This document shows, one piece after another, positions 17,356 to 27,228 of a stretch of 48,949 bases of DNA. Under the pieces are notes generated by a model. It saw nothing but the letters and a program-made list of their open reading frames with translations. It was not told where the DNA came from and searched no databases. A program made the position numbers and the translations under genes. Source of the DNA: Chromatiales bacterium (GTDB lineage Bacteria; Pseudomonadota; Gammaproteobacteria; Chromatiales; Chromatiaceae); contig JANQLO010000065.1 of NCBI GenBank assembly GCA_028280505.1, positions 1 to 48,949 on the forward strand, given 5' to 3'. Every line of letters starts with the position of its first letter. The stretch's first letter is position 1.

Positions 17356-18117
17356 ATGTCTTCGCTGCGGTTCGGTTTATTGGTCTCCGGCGCGGTGCAC
17401 GTTGCCGTCGCGGCGGCACTCAGCCAATCCCCGGAGGCGCCGATTCCGCCGATGGACGATCTCAAGCCGCTCACCTTGCAGCTATCCGTTTTCGAGCCAC
17501 CACAACCCGCGGCATCGGTGCCGGCGCCGCCGGAGATACCCGAGCAGGTGGTCGAGGAACTGGTCGAACGCGAGGAAGAATCGGTGGTGAAGGAGATGCC
17601 GGTCGAACCCGAGCCACAGGTAGCGGCCGTGCAGCCAAAGCCGGTGAAACCCAAGCCGCGTCCCGAGAAGAAGCGTCCGGTGCAAAAGAAGGTTGTGGAG
17701 GAGGTAAAACCGATAAAGCCCAAGCCGGAACCGGTCAAACCGCCTTCCACACCGCCACCGATAATTGCCGCACGAGTTCCGGATGCCAAAAGCCGGCCAA
17801 AACCGGTGACACCGGTCAGTGTTGAGCAAAAACAGCATTATCTCGCGGCACTTGCGGCACGTATCGATCGCCGGAAGTTTTATCCGCAAATCTCCCGCCG
17901 CCGCGGTGAAGAGGGCACTGTCGTTGTGAGCTTCGTCATCGACAAGCGCGGTGGCCTGAACGACATGGCGGTAGTGGAATCCTCGGGTCATCACCGTCTT
18001 GACCAGGCGGCACTCAAAACGCTGAAGCGTGTCTCTCCCTTCAAGCCCATACCCGACGCGCTGCGGCGCGATAATTGGCCGATTCGGGTACCGATCGAAT
18101 TTCTCCTGCGTGGTTGA
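17356..18117 (+). CDS. tonB: TonB energy-transducing protein
   Basis: A 253-residue TonB. An N-terminal anchor helix (about 8-25) is followed by a long Pro/Lys/Glu-rich [17 protein letters not shown] segment (about 70-150, with PKPVKPKPRPEKK and KPIKPKPEPVKPP) and a C-terminal TonB domain (about 170-253) with YPQISRRRGEEGTV and a typical closing RVPIEFLLRG. It transmits the ExbB-ExbD motion to the TonB box of the outer-membrane receptor. Position within the receptor-exbB-exbD-tonB operon implies dedicated service to copper uptake. Confidence 0.94.
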   Translation: MSSLRFGLLVSGAVHVAVAAALSQSPEAPIPPMDDLKPLTLQLSVFEPPQPAASVPAPPEIPEQVVEELVEREEESVVKEMPVEPEPQVAAVQPKPVKPKPRPEKKRPVQKKVVEEVKPIKPKPEPVKPPSTPPPIIAARVPDAKSRPKPVTPVSVEQKQHYLAALAARIDRRKFYPQISRRRGEEGTVVVSFVIDKRGGLNDMAVVESSGHHRLDQAALKTLKRVSPFKPIPDALRRDNWPIRVPIEFLLRG

Positions 18118-18150
18118 TCGGCGCCGTGAATCAGCCTTAATGCGTTCGTC

Positions 18151-19338
18151 ATGTCGCTGAGCCGGGATTCGCGTATCGGTCGTCTGTTGCATTTCGGCAG
18201 CCTGTACTTCGTTCAAGGGGCGATTCTCAGCTACTTCCTGACATTCAACGTGCTCTATTTGCGCCAATATGATTTGGGCGCGGATGATATCGGGGTTTTC
18301 CAGGCCCTGCTGGTGCTGCCTTTTGTGCTCAAGATTCTGCTCGGGCTGTTCAGCGATCGTGTCAACTTGTTTGGCTTGGGACATCGCTATCCCTATATCC
18401 TGCTCGGTTTGATCGTGCAGACCCTTGCGGTTTCGCTGTTGCCGATGGTCAGTCTTCCCGGAGAACTGGGGATGTACTTTGTATTGGCCTTGGCGGCCGC
18501 TGTGGGTATGGCGCTTTATGACACCTGTACCGATGGCCTGGCGGTCGAGGCGACACCGGCCGAGGAGCGTGGATTGGTTCAGGGGATCATGGTCGGCGCG
18601 CGTGCCGGCGGTATCCTGATGGCATTGCTGCTTGGCGGTTATCTGGTCGATCAAACGGGCTGGCCAACGGTTTTTCTTATGGTCGCGCTCATGGCCGTGC
18701 CGGCTTTATTGATCACTTTCATGCGCTGGGGTATCGGTGAGCGGCCTATCGAGGCGGGTTTCGACTGGTCGGTTTTTCATACGTTGTTACGCCCGGACGT
18801 CACACTGCTGGCGTTGATCGGGTGCGGCTATGCCATAGCGCTTGATGGTGTCTTGTCATATCTGTCTTACCATGACGCGGCGGATGGTCTTAAAGGCGTT
18901 GGCCTGATCAGTGGTTTGGTTGCGCTATCGATGGTCGGCAGAATCATCGGGGCGGCGATTGCCGGTGGTGTCACAACACGGCTTGGAGAACAAGCAAGCC
19001 TGCGGCTGGCGATTGGACTCTCCGTGCTCGCCTGTCTCGGACTGTCGCTACAGGCCGATACCTGGATGCTAGCGTTCAGTTGTGTGGTGTTCGGTTTGGC
19101 CTACGGTTTTTTCACCACCGTATACTCGGCCGCTGCAATGCGTTTGTCCGATCCACGCATCGCGGCCTCGATGTTTGCGGTATTCATGCTGTTCCTGAAC
19201 CTCGGGGTTGCCCTGGGGCAGGCGCTCGGTGGTTGGATCACCGCCACTTTCGGGTTCCAGTGGTTGGCATTGCTCATGGCCGTATGGGTATTCGGCCTAC
19301 TGCTGCCGGTGCGTCGTCGATCGAAGACTGCCGCTTGA
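18151..19338 (+). CDS. MFS transporter, possibly the inner-membrane step of the copper locus
   Basis: This 395-residue protein has about twelve membrane helices and features of the major facilitator superfamily: a cytoplasmic RVNLFGLGHRYP loop, DTCTDGLAVEATPAEERG in the fourth-fifth helix region like AmpG-type carriers, and a mid-protein break near 190-205. The substrate is unknown. It starts 33 bases after tonB and probably belongs to the same transcript, so it could move the imported ligand into the cytoplasm. Copper-importing MFS proteins (CcoA) do exist. An MVALM (M177-x3-M181) lies in a helix here, but such a motif can arise by chance and I do not see the full CcoA signature. A peptide or drug carrier is an alternative. 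Confidence 0.8.
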   Translation: MSLSRDSRIGRLLHFGSLYFVQGAILSYFLTFNVLYLRQYDLGADDIGVFQALLVLPFVLKILLGLFSDRVNLFGLGHRYPYILLGLIVQTLAVSLLPMVSLPGELGMYFVLALAAAVGMALYDTCTDGLAVEATPAEERGLVQGIMVGARAGGILMALLLGGYLVDQTGWPTVFLMVALMAVPALLITFMRWGIGERPIEAGFDWSVFHTLLRPDVTLLALIGCGYAIALDGVLSYLSYHDAADGLKGVGLISGLVALSMVGRIIGAAIAGGVTTRLGEQASLRLAIGLSVLACLGLSLQADTWMLAFSCVVFGLAYGFFTTVYSAAAMRLSDPRIAASMFAVFMLFLNLGVALGQALGGWITATFGFQWLALLMAVWVFGLLLPVRRRSKTAA

Positions 19339-19352
19339 GTCCCGTAAACAAT

Positions 19353-19375
19353 AAGCCCGGCGCGACGCCGGGCTT
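19353..19375. terminator. Hairpin terminator between convergent MFS gene and acs
   Basis: A perfect 10-bp stem, AAGCCCGGCG at 19353-19362 and CGCCGGGCTT at 19366-19375, closes over a three-base loop. The minus strand continues with a T-rich stretch (ATTGTTTA), so it best fits termination of acs, and probably also stops the copper operon. Confidence 0.75.
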
Positions 19376-19401
19376 CGGGTGCAAGTTGGGGCTTGCGGCC
19401 C

Positions 19402-21348
19402 TTACTTGTTTTCGCGATTGTCGATCAGATTATCGACCACGGTCGGGTCGGCCAGGGTCGAGGTGTCGCCGAGGTTTTCCAACTCGTTCGCGGCAATCTT
19501 GCGCAGGATACGACGCATGATCTTGCCCGAGCGGGTCTTCGGCAGGCCCGGTGCCCACTGGATCAGGTTGATCTTGGCGATTGGGCCGATCTCGCCACGG
19601 ACCAGCTTGACCAGTTCGGTCTTCAGCTCATCGGTACCTTCCTCGCCGCCCATCAGGGTGACATAGGCATAGATGCCTTGGCCGGTCAGGTCATGCGGGT
19701 AGCCGACAACGGCGGCCTCGGCGACCTTGTCGTGCAACACCAGTGCCGATTCGATCTCAGCGGTACCCAGACGGTGGCCGGAAACGTTCAATACGTCGTC
19801 GACGCGACCGGTGATCCAGTAGTAACCGTCTTCGTCGCGACGTGCGCCGTCGCCGGTGAAGTAGTAGCCCGGATACATCGCAAAGTAGGTTTCGAAGAAA
19901 CGCTTATGGTCGCCGTAAACCGTGCGCATCTGCGACGGCCAGGGATGCTTGATCGCGAGGTTACCCTCGGCCGGGTTGCCGGTGATCTCGTTACCCTGGT
20001 CGTCCAGCAGGACCGGCTGCACACCGAAGAACGGTTTGGTCGCCGAACCCGGTTTCAGCGGGGTCGCGCCGGGTAGTGGGGTGAGCATGTGGGCGCCGGT
20101 TTCGGTTTGCCACCAGGTATCGACGATAGGGCAACGTTCTTCGCCGACCACATGGTGATACCACTCCCAGGCTTCGGGGTTGATCGGCTCGCCGACGGTA
20201 CCGAGCAGGCGCAGCGATGAACGCCGGGTTTTCTTCACCGGCTCGTCGCCGGCACCCATCAGAGAGCGAATGGCGGTCGGTGCGGTATAGAAGCTCGCGA
20301 CATCGTGTTTGTCGCAGACCTGCCAGAAGCGTGAGATATCCGGATAGGTCGGAATCCCTTCGAACATCAGCGTGATGGCGCCATTGGCGAGCGGACCGTA
20401 GACGATATAGGAATGACCGGTGACCCAGCCGACGTCGGCGGTACACCAGTAGACCTCGCCGTCCTTGTAGTCGAAGACCGTTTTGTGGGTCATGGCCGCC
20501 TGCAGCAGGTAGCCGCCGGTGGTGTGCAGCACGCCTTTCGGCTTGCCGGTCGAACCGGAAGTATACAGGATGAATAACGGGTCGTCGGCGTCCATCTCTT
20601 CGGCCGCGCATTCGCTGGATGCCGCGGTGACTGCCTCGTGGTACCAGACGTCGCGGCCCTCGTTCCACTCGACCGGCTCGCCGCCGCGCTTGACGACGAT
20701 GCAGGTATCGACCTGCGGGCATGATTCGATCGCCCTGTCGGCATTGGCCTTCAGCGGTACTTTTTTGCCGCCGCGCATCGATTGGTCGGAGGTAATCACG
20801 ACCTTACAGTCGGAATCGTTGATGCGGTCTTTCAAGGCATCCGGCGAGAAGCCGCCGAACACGATCGAATGGACCGCACCGATGCGGGTGCAGGCCAGCA
20901 TGGCGATGGCGGCCTCGGGAATCATCGGCAGATACAGCGAGACGCGATCGCCTTTGTTGACGCCGCGACTCTTCAGCACGTTGGCGAATTTACAAACCTC
21001 TTCGTGCAGCTCCCGATAGGTGATTTTACGGTCTTCATTGGGGTCGTCGCCTTCCCAAATGATGGCGACCTGGTCGCCCCGGGTGTCCAAATGGCGGTCG
21101 AGGCAATTGTAAGAGACGTTGAGTTTGCCGCCTTTGAACCAATTGATATGGAGATCTTCCTGGTTGAACGACCAATCGAGCACGGTGTCCCACTTCTTGA
21201 ACCAGGTCAGATATTGTTCTGCCTGTTCTCCCCAAAAACCGGCGGGGTCTTCCACCGAGCGTTTGTACATCTCTTCGTATTGCTCGGCAGTCACGTTCGC
21301 CTGTGCGGCGAAATCCGCGGGTACGGGATAGGTCTTGACCTCTGACAT
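19402..21348 (-). CDS. acs: Acetyl-CoA synthetase
   Basis: A 648-residue AMP-forming ligase that activates acetate to acetyl-CoA by way of acetyl-AMP in the cytoplasm. Landmarks of the adenylate-forming family are present: the phosphate-binding loop [12 protein letters not shown], the core motif TWWQTETG, the hinge region [20 protein letters not shown] and the C-terminal catalytic Lys in [10 protein letters not shown], which is also the acetylation site that controls Acs in enterobacteria. Length and N-terminus are standard. A GGAGGAGGAG ribosome site precedes the start. A LysR-type regulator gene lies immediately upstream on the same strand, with aconitase divergent from it: a small acetate/TCA module. 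Confidence 0.97.
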   Translation of the reverse strand: MSEVKTYPVPADFAAQANVTAEQYEEMYKRSVEDPAGFWGEQAEQYLTWFKKWDTVLDWSFNQEDLHINWFKGGKLNVSYNCLDRHLDTRGDQVAIIWEGDDPNEDRKITYRELHEEVCKFANVLKSRGVNKGDRVSLYLPMIPEAAIAMLACTRIGAVHSIVFGGFSPDALKDRINDSDCKVVITSDQSMRGGKKVPLKANADRAIESCPQVDTCIVVKRGGEPVEWNEGRDVWYHEAVTAASSECAAEEMDADDPLFILYTSGSTGKPKGVLHTTGGYLLQAAMTHKTVFDYKDGEVYWCTADVGWVTGHSYIVYGPLANGAITLMFEGIPTYPDISRFWQVCDKHDVASFYTAPTAIRSLMGAGDEPVKKTRRSSLRLLGTVGEPINPEAWEWYHHVVGEERCPIVDTWWQTETGAHMLTPLPGATPLKPGSATKPFFGVQPVLLDDQGNEITGNPAEGNLAIKHPWPSQMRTVYGDHKRFFETYFAMYPGYYFTGDGARRDEDGYYWITGRVDDVLNVSGHRLGTAEIESALVLHDKVAEAAVVGYPHDLTGQGIYAYVTLMGGEEGTDELKTELVKLVRGEIGPIAKINLIQWAPGLPKTRSGKIMRRILRKIAANELENLGDTSTLADPTVVDNLIDNRENK

Positions 21349-21483
21349 TTCTCCTCCTCCGGGTAGGGTTATTAGAAGTGAGTCGGCTATTCTTCGGACT
21401 TACCCGAAAGACTGTCAACTCGCATGGATATTAAAGCGCTTAATAATCAATATTCCGCGATTAACGGAGGCGTCATCTTACGC

Positions 21484-22368
21484 CTATTCGTACACGGCTT
21501 GCAGACTTTGTAGACGTTGGCTGAAAGCGCCGGCCGCTGGCGAAAGAGTGACGCCGCGTCTTGCGATGACCGCAAGCCGGCGTTCGATGCGTAGCCCCTG
21601 CACGGGCACCTCGACGATGTCCTTTTGACGTTCCATGCCGAGGCGGCTGACGAAGGCCAGATTGCCGGTGGTCAACACCATACGCAGGATCGCCGGTATC
21701 GAGCGCAGTTCCATGACCACATTCACCTCGACCCCGGCGTCGCGCAGTTTGCCATCGATGATCTGACGCAGCGCGCTACCGGCCTCGAAGGCGACAAAGG
21801 CTTGATCCGAGAGATCCATAATGCGCACCCGTCGACGTCCCGCCAATGGATGGTCGTGCCGGGCAACCAAAACGACGCGATCGTTGGTCAGCGGTGTGAT
21901 GTTCAATTCCCGATCGCGTACCGGCAAGGTGACGACGCCGAGTTCGAGTTGACCGGCGACGACATCGTCGGCGATTTCGCTACTACCGGCCTCACGCATT
22001 TGAAAGCGCACTTGCGGATGACTCGCCTGAAATTCGGCGATTGCTTCGGGCAGGATGAAAGACACGGCCGTCGCGCCGCCGCCAATACGTACCGTACCGC
22101 CCTCCAGGCGCTGATGAGTGGTGACCATCTCGTGCATACGTTCATACCGAGAAACGATGTGTTGTGCTTCACCTTGCACCAGGCGACCCATTTCGGTCAG
22201 CAGCGCGCCATTGCGTCCGCGCACCAAGAGTTCCACGCCGAGATGCTCTTCCAGTTGTTGCAGCCGGCGCGACAACGCGGGTTGGGTGATACCGATACGT
22301 TCGGCTGCCTCGGTTACCGCGCCGGCGTCTGCAACGGCCAAAAAGGATTTGAGCAACGTGAGATCCAT
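21484..22368 (-). CDS. LysR-family transcriptional regulator
   Basis: This 294-residue regulator has an N-terminal winged helix-turn-helix (about 2-60, AVTEAAERIGITQPALSRRL) and a periplasmic-binding-protein-like effector domain (about 90-290). I chose ATG 22368, which gives the family-typical MDLTLLKSFLAV start. The frame stays open to 22515, but the extra 49 residues are unlike LysR proteins and no start in the region has a good ribosome site. It is encoded between acs (same strand, 135 bases downstream) and acnB (divergent). By the usual LysR arrangement it may control acnB, acs and itself from the 22369-22579 spacer. The effector is unknown. Confidence 0.92.
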   Translation of the reverse strand: MDLTLLKSFLAVADAGAVTEAAERIGITQPALSRRLQQLEEHLGVELLVRGRNGALLTEMGRLVQGEAQHIVSRYERMHEMVTTHQRLEGGTVRIGGGATAVSFILPEAIAEFQASHPQVRFQMREAGSSEIADDVVAGQLELGVVTLPVRDRELNITPLTNDRVVLVARHDHPLAGRRRVRIMDLSDQAFVAFEAGSALRQIIDGKLRDAGVEVNVVMELRSIPAILRMVLTTGNLAFVSRLGMERQKDIVEVPVQGLRIERRLAVIARRGVTLSPAAGAFSQRLQSLQAVYE

Positions 22369-22381
22369 ATATGCAAAATTA

Positions 22382-22396
22382 GCATGATATTCATGC
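22382..22396. promoter_or_regulatory. Inverted repeat, candidate LysR operator
   Basis: GCATGA-TAT-TCATGC is a perfect inverted repeat starting 14 bases upstream of the lysR ATG. Read on the minus strand it lies within T-GCATGAATATC-A, a T-N11-A LysR box. Its position fits autoregulation and control of the divergent acnB. The palindrome is seen; the assignment to this regulator is inferred. Confidence 0.5.
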
Positions 22397-22579
22397 AAAG
22401 TATCCATTTTACGTATGTATATCGCTTTGTTATGTTGCGCTGCATGAAGCCGAAAGGCGTGCCGCCCGAGATGGGTTTGAGGCAAAAGCGCGCCTGGATA
22501 ATGAGGTTTAACCACCGTACGGACAGCGGCCGACTAGACTTCGGCAGTTGACCGCGAATCAGAGAGTGAGGTGAAAAAA

Positions 22580-25183
22580 ATGCTCGAAGCCTATCGAAGT
22601 CATGTCGAAGAACGCGCCGCCCAGGGCATCCCGCCGCTGCCGCTGAATGCCGAGCAGGTCAATGATCTGGTTGCCCTGTTGAAATCACCGCCTGCCGGCG
22701 AAGAGGATGTGCTGCTCGACCTGCTGACCAATCGGGTGCCGCCGGGCGTGGATGAGGCCGCGTACGTCAAGGCCGGCTTCCTGGCCGCGGTTGCCAAGGG
22801 CGAGGATAGCTCGCCGCTGATCGATAAACGCAAGGCGGTTGAACTGTTGGGCACCATGCTGGGCGGCTACAACATCCAGCCGATGATCGATTTGCTCGAC
22901 GATGCCGAACTCGGCGAATTGGCTGCCGATCAACTCAAGCTTACCTTATTGATGTTCGACGCCTTTCACGACGTCGAGGAAAAGGCCAAGACCGGCAATG
23001 CCAATGCACAGGCGGTCATGCAGTCTTGGGCAGATGCCGAATGGTTTACCCGCAAGGATGACGTACCGGCCGAAATCAAGCTGACCGTATTCAAGGTGAC
23101 GGGCGAGACCAATACCGACGATCTGTCGCCGGCGCAGGATGCCTGGTCGCGTCCGGATATCCCGCTGCATGCGCTGGCGATGCTCAAGAACGCGCGTGAC
23201 GGGATCGAGCCGGACGATGCCGGCAAGATCGGTCCGATGAAGGCGATGGATACACTCAAGGAAAGGGGCCTGCCGTTGGCCTATGTCGGTGATGTGGTCG
23301 GTACCGGCTCGTCGCGCAAGTCGGCGACCAACTCGGTACTTTGGCACATGGGTGACGATATTCCCTTCGTGCCGAACAAGCGCGCCGGCGGTGTCGTGCT
23401 CGGCGGCAAGATTGCGCCGATCTTCTTTAATACCGTGGAAGACTCGGGTGCGCTACCGATTGAATGTCCGGTCGAGAAACTGGCGATGGGCGACGTCATC
23501 GTGCTCAAGCCCCATGACGGCAAGATCGAAAACGAAGCCGGCGAGGTCATCTCCGAGTTTTCGCTGAAGACCGATGTGATTCTCGATGAGGTCAAGGCCG
23601 GTGGTCGTATTCCGCTGATCATCGGCCGCAGCCTGACCGCGAAGGCGCGTGAGTCACTCGGGCTGGGCCATAGCGAGGTATTTCGTACGCCGGTCGATCC
23701 TCAGGACAGCGGCAAGGGCTTTACGTTGGCACAGAAAATGGTCGGCAAGGCCTGTGGTGTCGAAGGTATTCGCCCCGGGACCTACTGCGAGCCGCGTATG
23801 AGTACGGTCGGCAGTCAGGACACCACCGGTCCGATGACTCGTGATGAACTCAAGGAACTGGCCTGTCTCGGCTTCTCGGCCGACCTGGTGATGCAGTCAT
23901 TCTGTCATACCGCGGCATATCCGAAGCCGGTCGACATCAATACGCAGCACACCCTGCCGGACTTTATCCAGACCCGTGGCGGCGTGTCGCTGCGCCCCGG
24001 TGACGGCATTATTCACAGTTGGCTGAACCGCATGCTGCTGCCCGACCAGGTCGGTACGGGTGGCGATTCGCATACCCGCTTCCCGCTTGGCATCTCATTT
24101 CCGGCGGGTTCCGGCCTGGTCGCCTTCGGGGCCGCGCTGGGTGTGATCCCGCTCGACATGCCGGAGTCGGTACTGGTGAAGTTCACCGGAGAGATGCAAC
24201 CCGGCATTACGCTGCGTGATTTGGTCAATGCGATCCCTTATGCGGCCATTCAGCGTGGTTTGCTGACCGTCGAGAAAGAAGGCAAGAAAAATGTCTATAA
24301 CGGTCGCATTCTTGAGATCCAGGGTTTGCCGAATCTGACCGTTGAACAAGCCTTCGAATTGTCCGATGCCTCGGCCGAGCGTTCGGCCGGCGGCTGCACC
24401 ATCGACCTGTCCGAAGAGTCTGTCGCCGAATATCTGCGTTCGAACATCGTGATGCTGCGCTGGATGATCGACAACAACTATGAAGACAAGCGCACCTTGG
24501 AACGGCGTGCCCGAGCGATGGAAGAGTGGTTGGAAAATCCGGTGTTGATGCGGGCCGATTCGGATGCCGAATATGCCGAGGTCATCGAGATCAATATGTC
24601 GGAGATCACCGAGCCGTTACTGGCCTGTCCGAACGATCCCGATGACGTCAAGCCGCTGTCCGAGGTTGCCGGTGACAAGATCGACGAGGTGTTCATCGGT
24701 TCATGCATGACCAACATCGGTCATTTCCGCGCGGCGGGTAAATTGTTGGATGCCGCGGGCGAGGTCATCCCGACCCGTTTGTGGATCGCGCCGCCGACCA
24801 AGATGGACGAGCGCCAGTTGATGGAAGAGGGCTATTACAACATCTACGCAGCGGCGGGGGCACGTACGGAAATGCCGGGTTGTTCGCTGTGCATGGGCAA
24901 CCAGGCACGCATCGCGGCCAATTCGACAGCCGTGTCGACCTCGACCCGTAACTTCCCGAACCGCTTGGGTCAGGGTGCCAATGTTTATTTGGCTTCTGCC
25001 GAACTGGCGGCCGTCGCCTCCGTGATGGGTAAGTTGCCGACACCGGCCGAGTATATGGAGTACGCGAGCAAGATCGACAGTATGGCGCCGGAAATCTATC
25101 GCTATATGAACTTCGACAAAATGCCGGAGTTCGTGGAGTCGGCGCAACGCGGCCAAGAGGTGGTGTTGAAGCTCGCGATCTGA
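22580..25183 (+). CDS. acnB: Aconitate hydratase B (aconitase/2-methylisocitrate dehydratase)
   Basis: This 867-residue TCA-cycle enzyme interconverts citrate and isocitrate; AcnB forms can also handle 2-methylisocitrate. The AcnB order is visible: an N-terminal HEAT-like domain ([14 protein letters not shown] onward), a swivel domain with GTGSSRKSA, and the catalytic domains. Iron-sulfur ligands are seen in [17 protein letters not shown] and [11 protein letters not shown] place the start at ATG 22580 because it reproduces the AcnB N-terminus and the ribosome site GAGGTG sits six bases upstream; a GTG at 22571 is in frame but would use that ribosome site as coding sequence. It is divergent from the LysR gene and ends in a strong terminator. 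Confidence 0.97.
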   Translation: MLEAYRSHVEERAAQGIPPLPLNAEQVNDLVALLKSPPAGEEDVLLDLLTNRVPPGVDEAAYVKAGFLAAVAKGEDSSPLIDKRKAVELLGTMLGGYNIQPMIDLLDDAELGELAADQLKLTLLMFDAFHDVEEKAKTGNANAQAVMQSWADAEWFTRKDDVPAEIKLTVFKVTGETNTDDLSPAQDAWSRPDIPLHALAMLKNARDGIEPDDAGKIGPMKAMDTLKERGLPLAYVGDVVGTGSSRKSATNSVLWHMGDDIPFVPNKRAGGVVLGGKIAPIFFNTVEDSGALPIECPVEKLAMGDVIVLKPHDGKIENEAGEVISEFSLKTDVILDEVKAGGRIPLIIGRSLTAKARESLGLGHSEVFRTPVDPQDSGKGFTLAQKMVGKACGVEGIRPGTYCEPRMSTVGSQDTTGPMTRDELKELACLGFSADLVMQSFCHTAAYPKPVDINTQHTLPDFIQTRGGVSLRPGDGIIHSWLNRMLLPDQVGTGGDSHTRFPLGISFPAGSGLVAFGAALGVIPLDMPESVLVKFTGEMQPGITLRDLVNAIPYAAIQRGLLTVEKEGKKNVYNGRILEIQGLPNLTVEQAFELSDASAERSAGGCTIDLSEESVAEYLRSNIVMLRWMIDNNYEDKRTLERRARAMEEWLENPVLMRADSDAEYAEVIEINMSEITEPLLACPNDPDDVKPLSEVAGDKIDEVFIGSCMTNIGHFRAAGKLLDAAGEVIPTRLWIAPPTKMDERQLMEEGYYNIYAAAGARTEMPGCSLCMGNQARIAANSTAVSTSTRNFPNRLGQGANVYLASAELAAVASVMGKLPTPAEYMEYASKIDSMAPEIYRYMNFDKMPEFVESAQRGQEVVLKLAI

Positions 25184-25216
25184 GCGGGCAAACGCTACGC
25201 AATTGCAGCGCGTCCA

Positions 25217-25250
25217 GGCCCGGGCCGATATTCGGCCCGGGCCGTTTTTT
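25217..25250 (+). terminator. Intrinsic terminator of acnB
   Basis: A perfect 12-bp GC-rich stem, 25217-25228 with 25232-25243, closes over TAT and is followed by G and six T. It lies 33 bases after the acnB stop. Confidence 0.92.
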
Positions 25251-25378
25251 GCTGTCTTCGACAACTTTTTTCTTTCCGTCTCAGATTTCGTCGTTTATTT
25301 GATCTCGGTCGGGCGCTCGATGCGTCGCGTCTACTATGCTTGCCTCAGTTGCCGTTAACGGTTCTGGGGGAGTGCAGT

Positions 25379-26158
25379 ATGGAACCGACAACGAAATTTC
25401 CGCAGCTCGAAGAGGCGGTACTGCGGGGAGCGATCTGGGCCTTTGTAGGTGTCATCTTCGGATTTGTATTCGTTGTTCTCGCCGAGTTTCTGCGAGAGAT
25501 CTTGTCGCCTCAGTTCCGTATTCCTGTTGCAATCATCGGTGCCGCGGTGTTGACCGCCGTGTTCTACGGCAGTATGCGGCTTACCGTCATGGTCGCGAAT
25601 TTCACCTTTATCGCCATGGTGGTGTACACCTGGGGTAATCCACAGCCGACGCTCGAACCCTTGATCCTGGTTGGCGGCGGCATCGGTCTCGTGGTGGGTG
25701 CGATCTACGGGCTCAAAGACAAACATTCACGCGTGTTTTGTGCCGACGCCAAGATTGTTGCCGGTCTGTATGCGGGTGTATTGGCCTCCTTTCTTGCCTA
25801 CCTGCTTACCTTGTTGCTGAAGGAAGCCGCCTATCCTTGGGCGGCGATCATCGCGGCGCCCATTGCGATCCTGATCTATATCGCGTCGGCCCACTGGTTC
25901 ATCAAGCGCTGTCACCATTGGATACCCCCGGCAGGGGATGGTGCCATTGTCGGTTGTGGTGTCGGTGCGGCGACGGGGCTGATGTTCATGATCATGGCTG
26001 CGACCCTTGATCCCGATCTTTTGCAGATCAGTCATCATCAGATGGTCGTCGAGCGTGTCCAGCATTTTTGGATGCCGACGGTATTCGGTACCGCAGCCGT
26101 TTGTTTCATGATTGGCGTACTGCGCACGGTGTTCAAGGTGCGTTGGTACGCTCTCTGA
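25379..26158 (+). CDS. Unrecognised multi-pass membrane protein
   Basis: This 259-residue protein starts at ATG 25379, chosen because GGGGGAG ends seven bases upstream; an in-frame start at 25340 would add an unlikely leader. I count about seven to eight hydrophobic segments (for example FVGVIFGFVFVVLAEFL, ILVGGGIGLVVGAIYGL, AIIAAPIAILIYIAS, TVFGTAAVCFMIGVL). A charged loop, LKDKHSRVFCADAK, splits the helices into two halves, and a CHHWIPP segment (Cys-His-His) with several other His residues (SHHQMV) follows later. I do not recognise the family and propose no function. It opens a run of small membrane-protein genes of unknown role. Confidence 0.75.
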   Translation: MEPTTKFPQLEEAVLRGAIWAFVGVIFGFVFVVLAEFLREILSPQFRIPVAIIGAAVLTAVFYGSMRLTVMVANFTFIAMVVYTWGNPQPTLEPLILVGGGIGLVVGAIYGLKDKHSRVFCADAKIVAGLYAGVLASFLAYLLTLLLKEAAYPWAAIIAAPIAILIYIASAHWFIKRCHHWIPPAGDGAIVGCGVGAATGLMFMIMAATLDPDLLQISHHQMVVERVQHFWMPTVFGTAAVCFMIGVLRTVFKVRWYAL

Positions 26159-26382
26159 ATTGGCCGGCCATACCGTTTGCAAAGGGACTTTTGTGCGTGA
26201 AACACGCATCGGGTTTCCTTAAATGACGGTGTTGTCAGCAGGTTCTCGGAGGGCATTGCGATTTATCAATGTCGAGCCATTTGATGCGGCGCAACATCCC
26301 TGCGTGAACCCCGGTTTTCGGCGTTTAAATTGGCGTCGGACGGTCGTTACAGATAGTAGTTGAGCAGACAGGCGGTGTAGTC

Positions 26383-26694
26383 ATGCTACCTAAGGTGAAA
26401 TCGGATCTGACGGCGATGGAGCGCGCGAACGGTAATGGTGTGGCGGCCAATGTACGCCATGACCAATATGTGCAATACAACCACGAAATGACGGACGATA
26501 CTGCCGAGGCATCGGCACGTGCGCTGATCAGAATGGTCCCGTTGGTTTATGGGGGACTTGTCGGCGGTATCGTGGGGAATGTGCCTTTGGGCCTGGCGAT
26601 CGGACTTGCCACGACAATGGCGCTCGACCTGAAGATGGGCCGCCATTCGATAACGCTGCGGTTGTTAAGACCGCTGATGACGGTATTCCGCTGA
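26383..26694 (+). CDS. Small membrane-associated protein of unknown function
   Basis: The product is 103 residues: a hydrophilic N-terminal half rich in Asn, Asp and Glu (about 1-50) and a Gly-rich hydrophobic hairpin (about 52-82, VYGGLVGGIVGNVPLGLAIGL), ending in a basic tail (RLLRPLMTVFR). No family is recognised. The start at 26383 has only a weak ribosome site, and ATG codons further in are possible. It is 224 bases after the multi-pass membrane protein and convergent with the next small gene. Confidence 0.55.
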   Translation: MLPKVKSDLTAMERANGNGVAANVRHDQYVQYNHEMTDDTAEASARALIRMVPLVYGGLVGGIVGNVPLGLAIGLATTMALDLKMGRHSITLRLLRPLMTVFR

Positions 26695-26759
26695 TAAAAC
26701 ACTTCTCGGTCGTTATAGAGACCGTATGCGCCGCACAGATTGCGGCGGTCTCACGGCCT

Positions 26760-26786
26760 GACGGTCGCGGTTTTACTGCGACCGTC
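26760..26786. terminator. Hairpin between convergent small membrane-protein genes
   Basis: GACGGTCGC at 26760-26768 pairs perfectly with GCGACCGTC at 26778-26786 across a nine-base loop. No long T-run follows on either strand, so termination is likely but not certain. A second, imperfect hairpin lies just before it at about 26718-26752. Confidence 0.45.
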
Positions 26787-26794
26787 TGTTCGAT

Positions 26795-26989
26795 TCAGCG
26801 CGGTGTAATGAAGAATGTCATGATCGCCGCGGATGTCTCGCCGTCGGCTACGATTGCCGCTGTCCATTTGGGTATGGCCTGGATTGCCCAGATGATAAAT
26901 ACCACCAGGACAATCTTTTTCCCTCGCGACATCGCGGCGAGACGTTCCTTGATATCGGGCGGTGCGCCACCTTTGACTGGGGTTTCCAT
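26795..26989 (-). CDS. Small single-pass membrane protein of unknown function
   Basis: The product is 64 residues with a strong ribosome site (GAGGAGGG) five to six bases ahead of ATG 26989, which argues that it is real. A basic, Pro/Gly-containing N-terminus (METPVKGGAPP...KERLAAMSRGKK) precedes one helix (IVLVVFIIWAIQAIPKWTAAI) and a second weaker hydrophobic end (AAIMTFFITPR). No family is recognised. Confidence 0.6.
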   Translation of the reverse strand: METPVKGGAPPDIKERLAAMSRGKKIVLVVFIIWAIQAIPKWTAAIVADGETSAAIMTFFITPR

Positions 26990-27228
26990 ATGCCCTCCTC
27001 ACTATTGCAATGGCCGGTCTTATGCACTCCGATTTGAGGCCCATAACCGACTCGTAGTTGTTTGATCGGAGAGTAGCATTCCCTGCGTCGAGCGCCAGGA
27101 TTAGAGAATCTGGGGTAATTTTGGGGTTTACCCGAATCGGCCGATGACGCGTTATCGACGTCTGTAGGACAAAGACGGCATACCGGTCTCAGACGAATGC
27201 CGGTTATCGTGAGGTCGGCGTGCGGTGT

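Noticed and set aside
17482-18654. 390-codon minus-strand frame across tonB and the MFS gene
   Set aside because: It overlaps two well-supported genes and its Gln/His/Arg-rich product is typical of reversed coding sequence.
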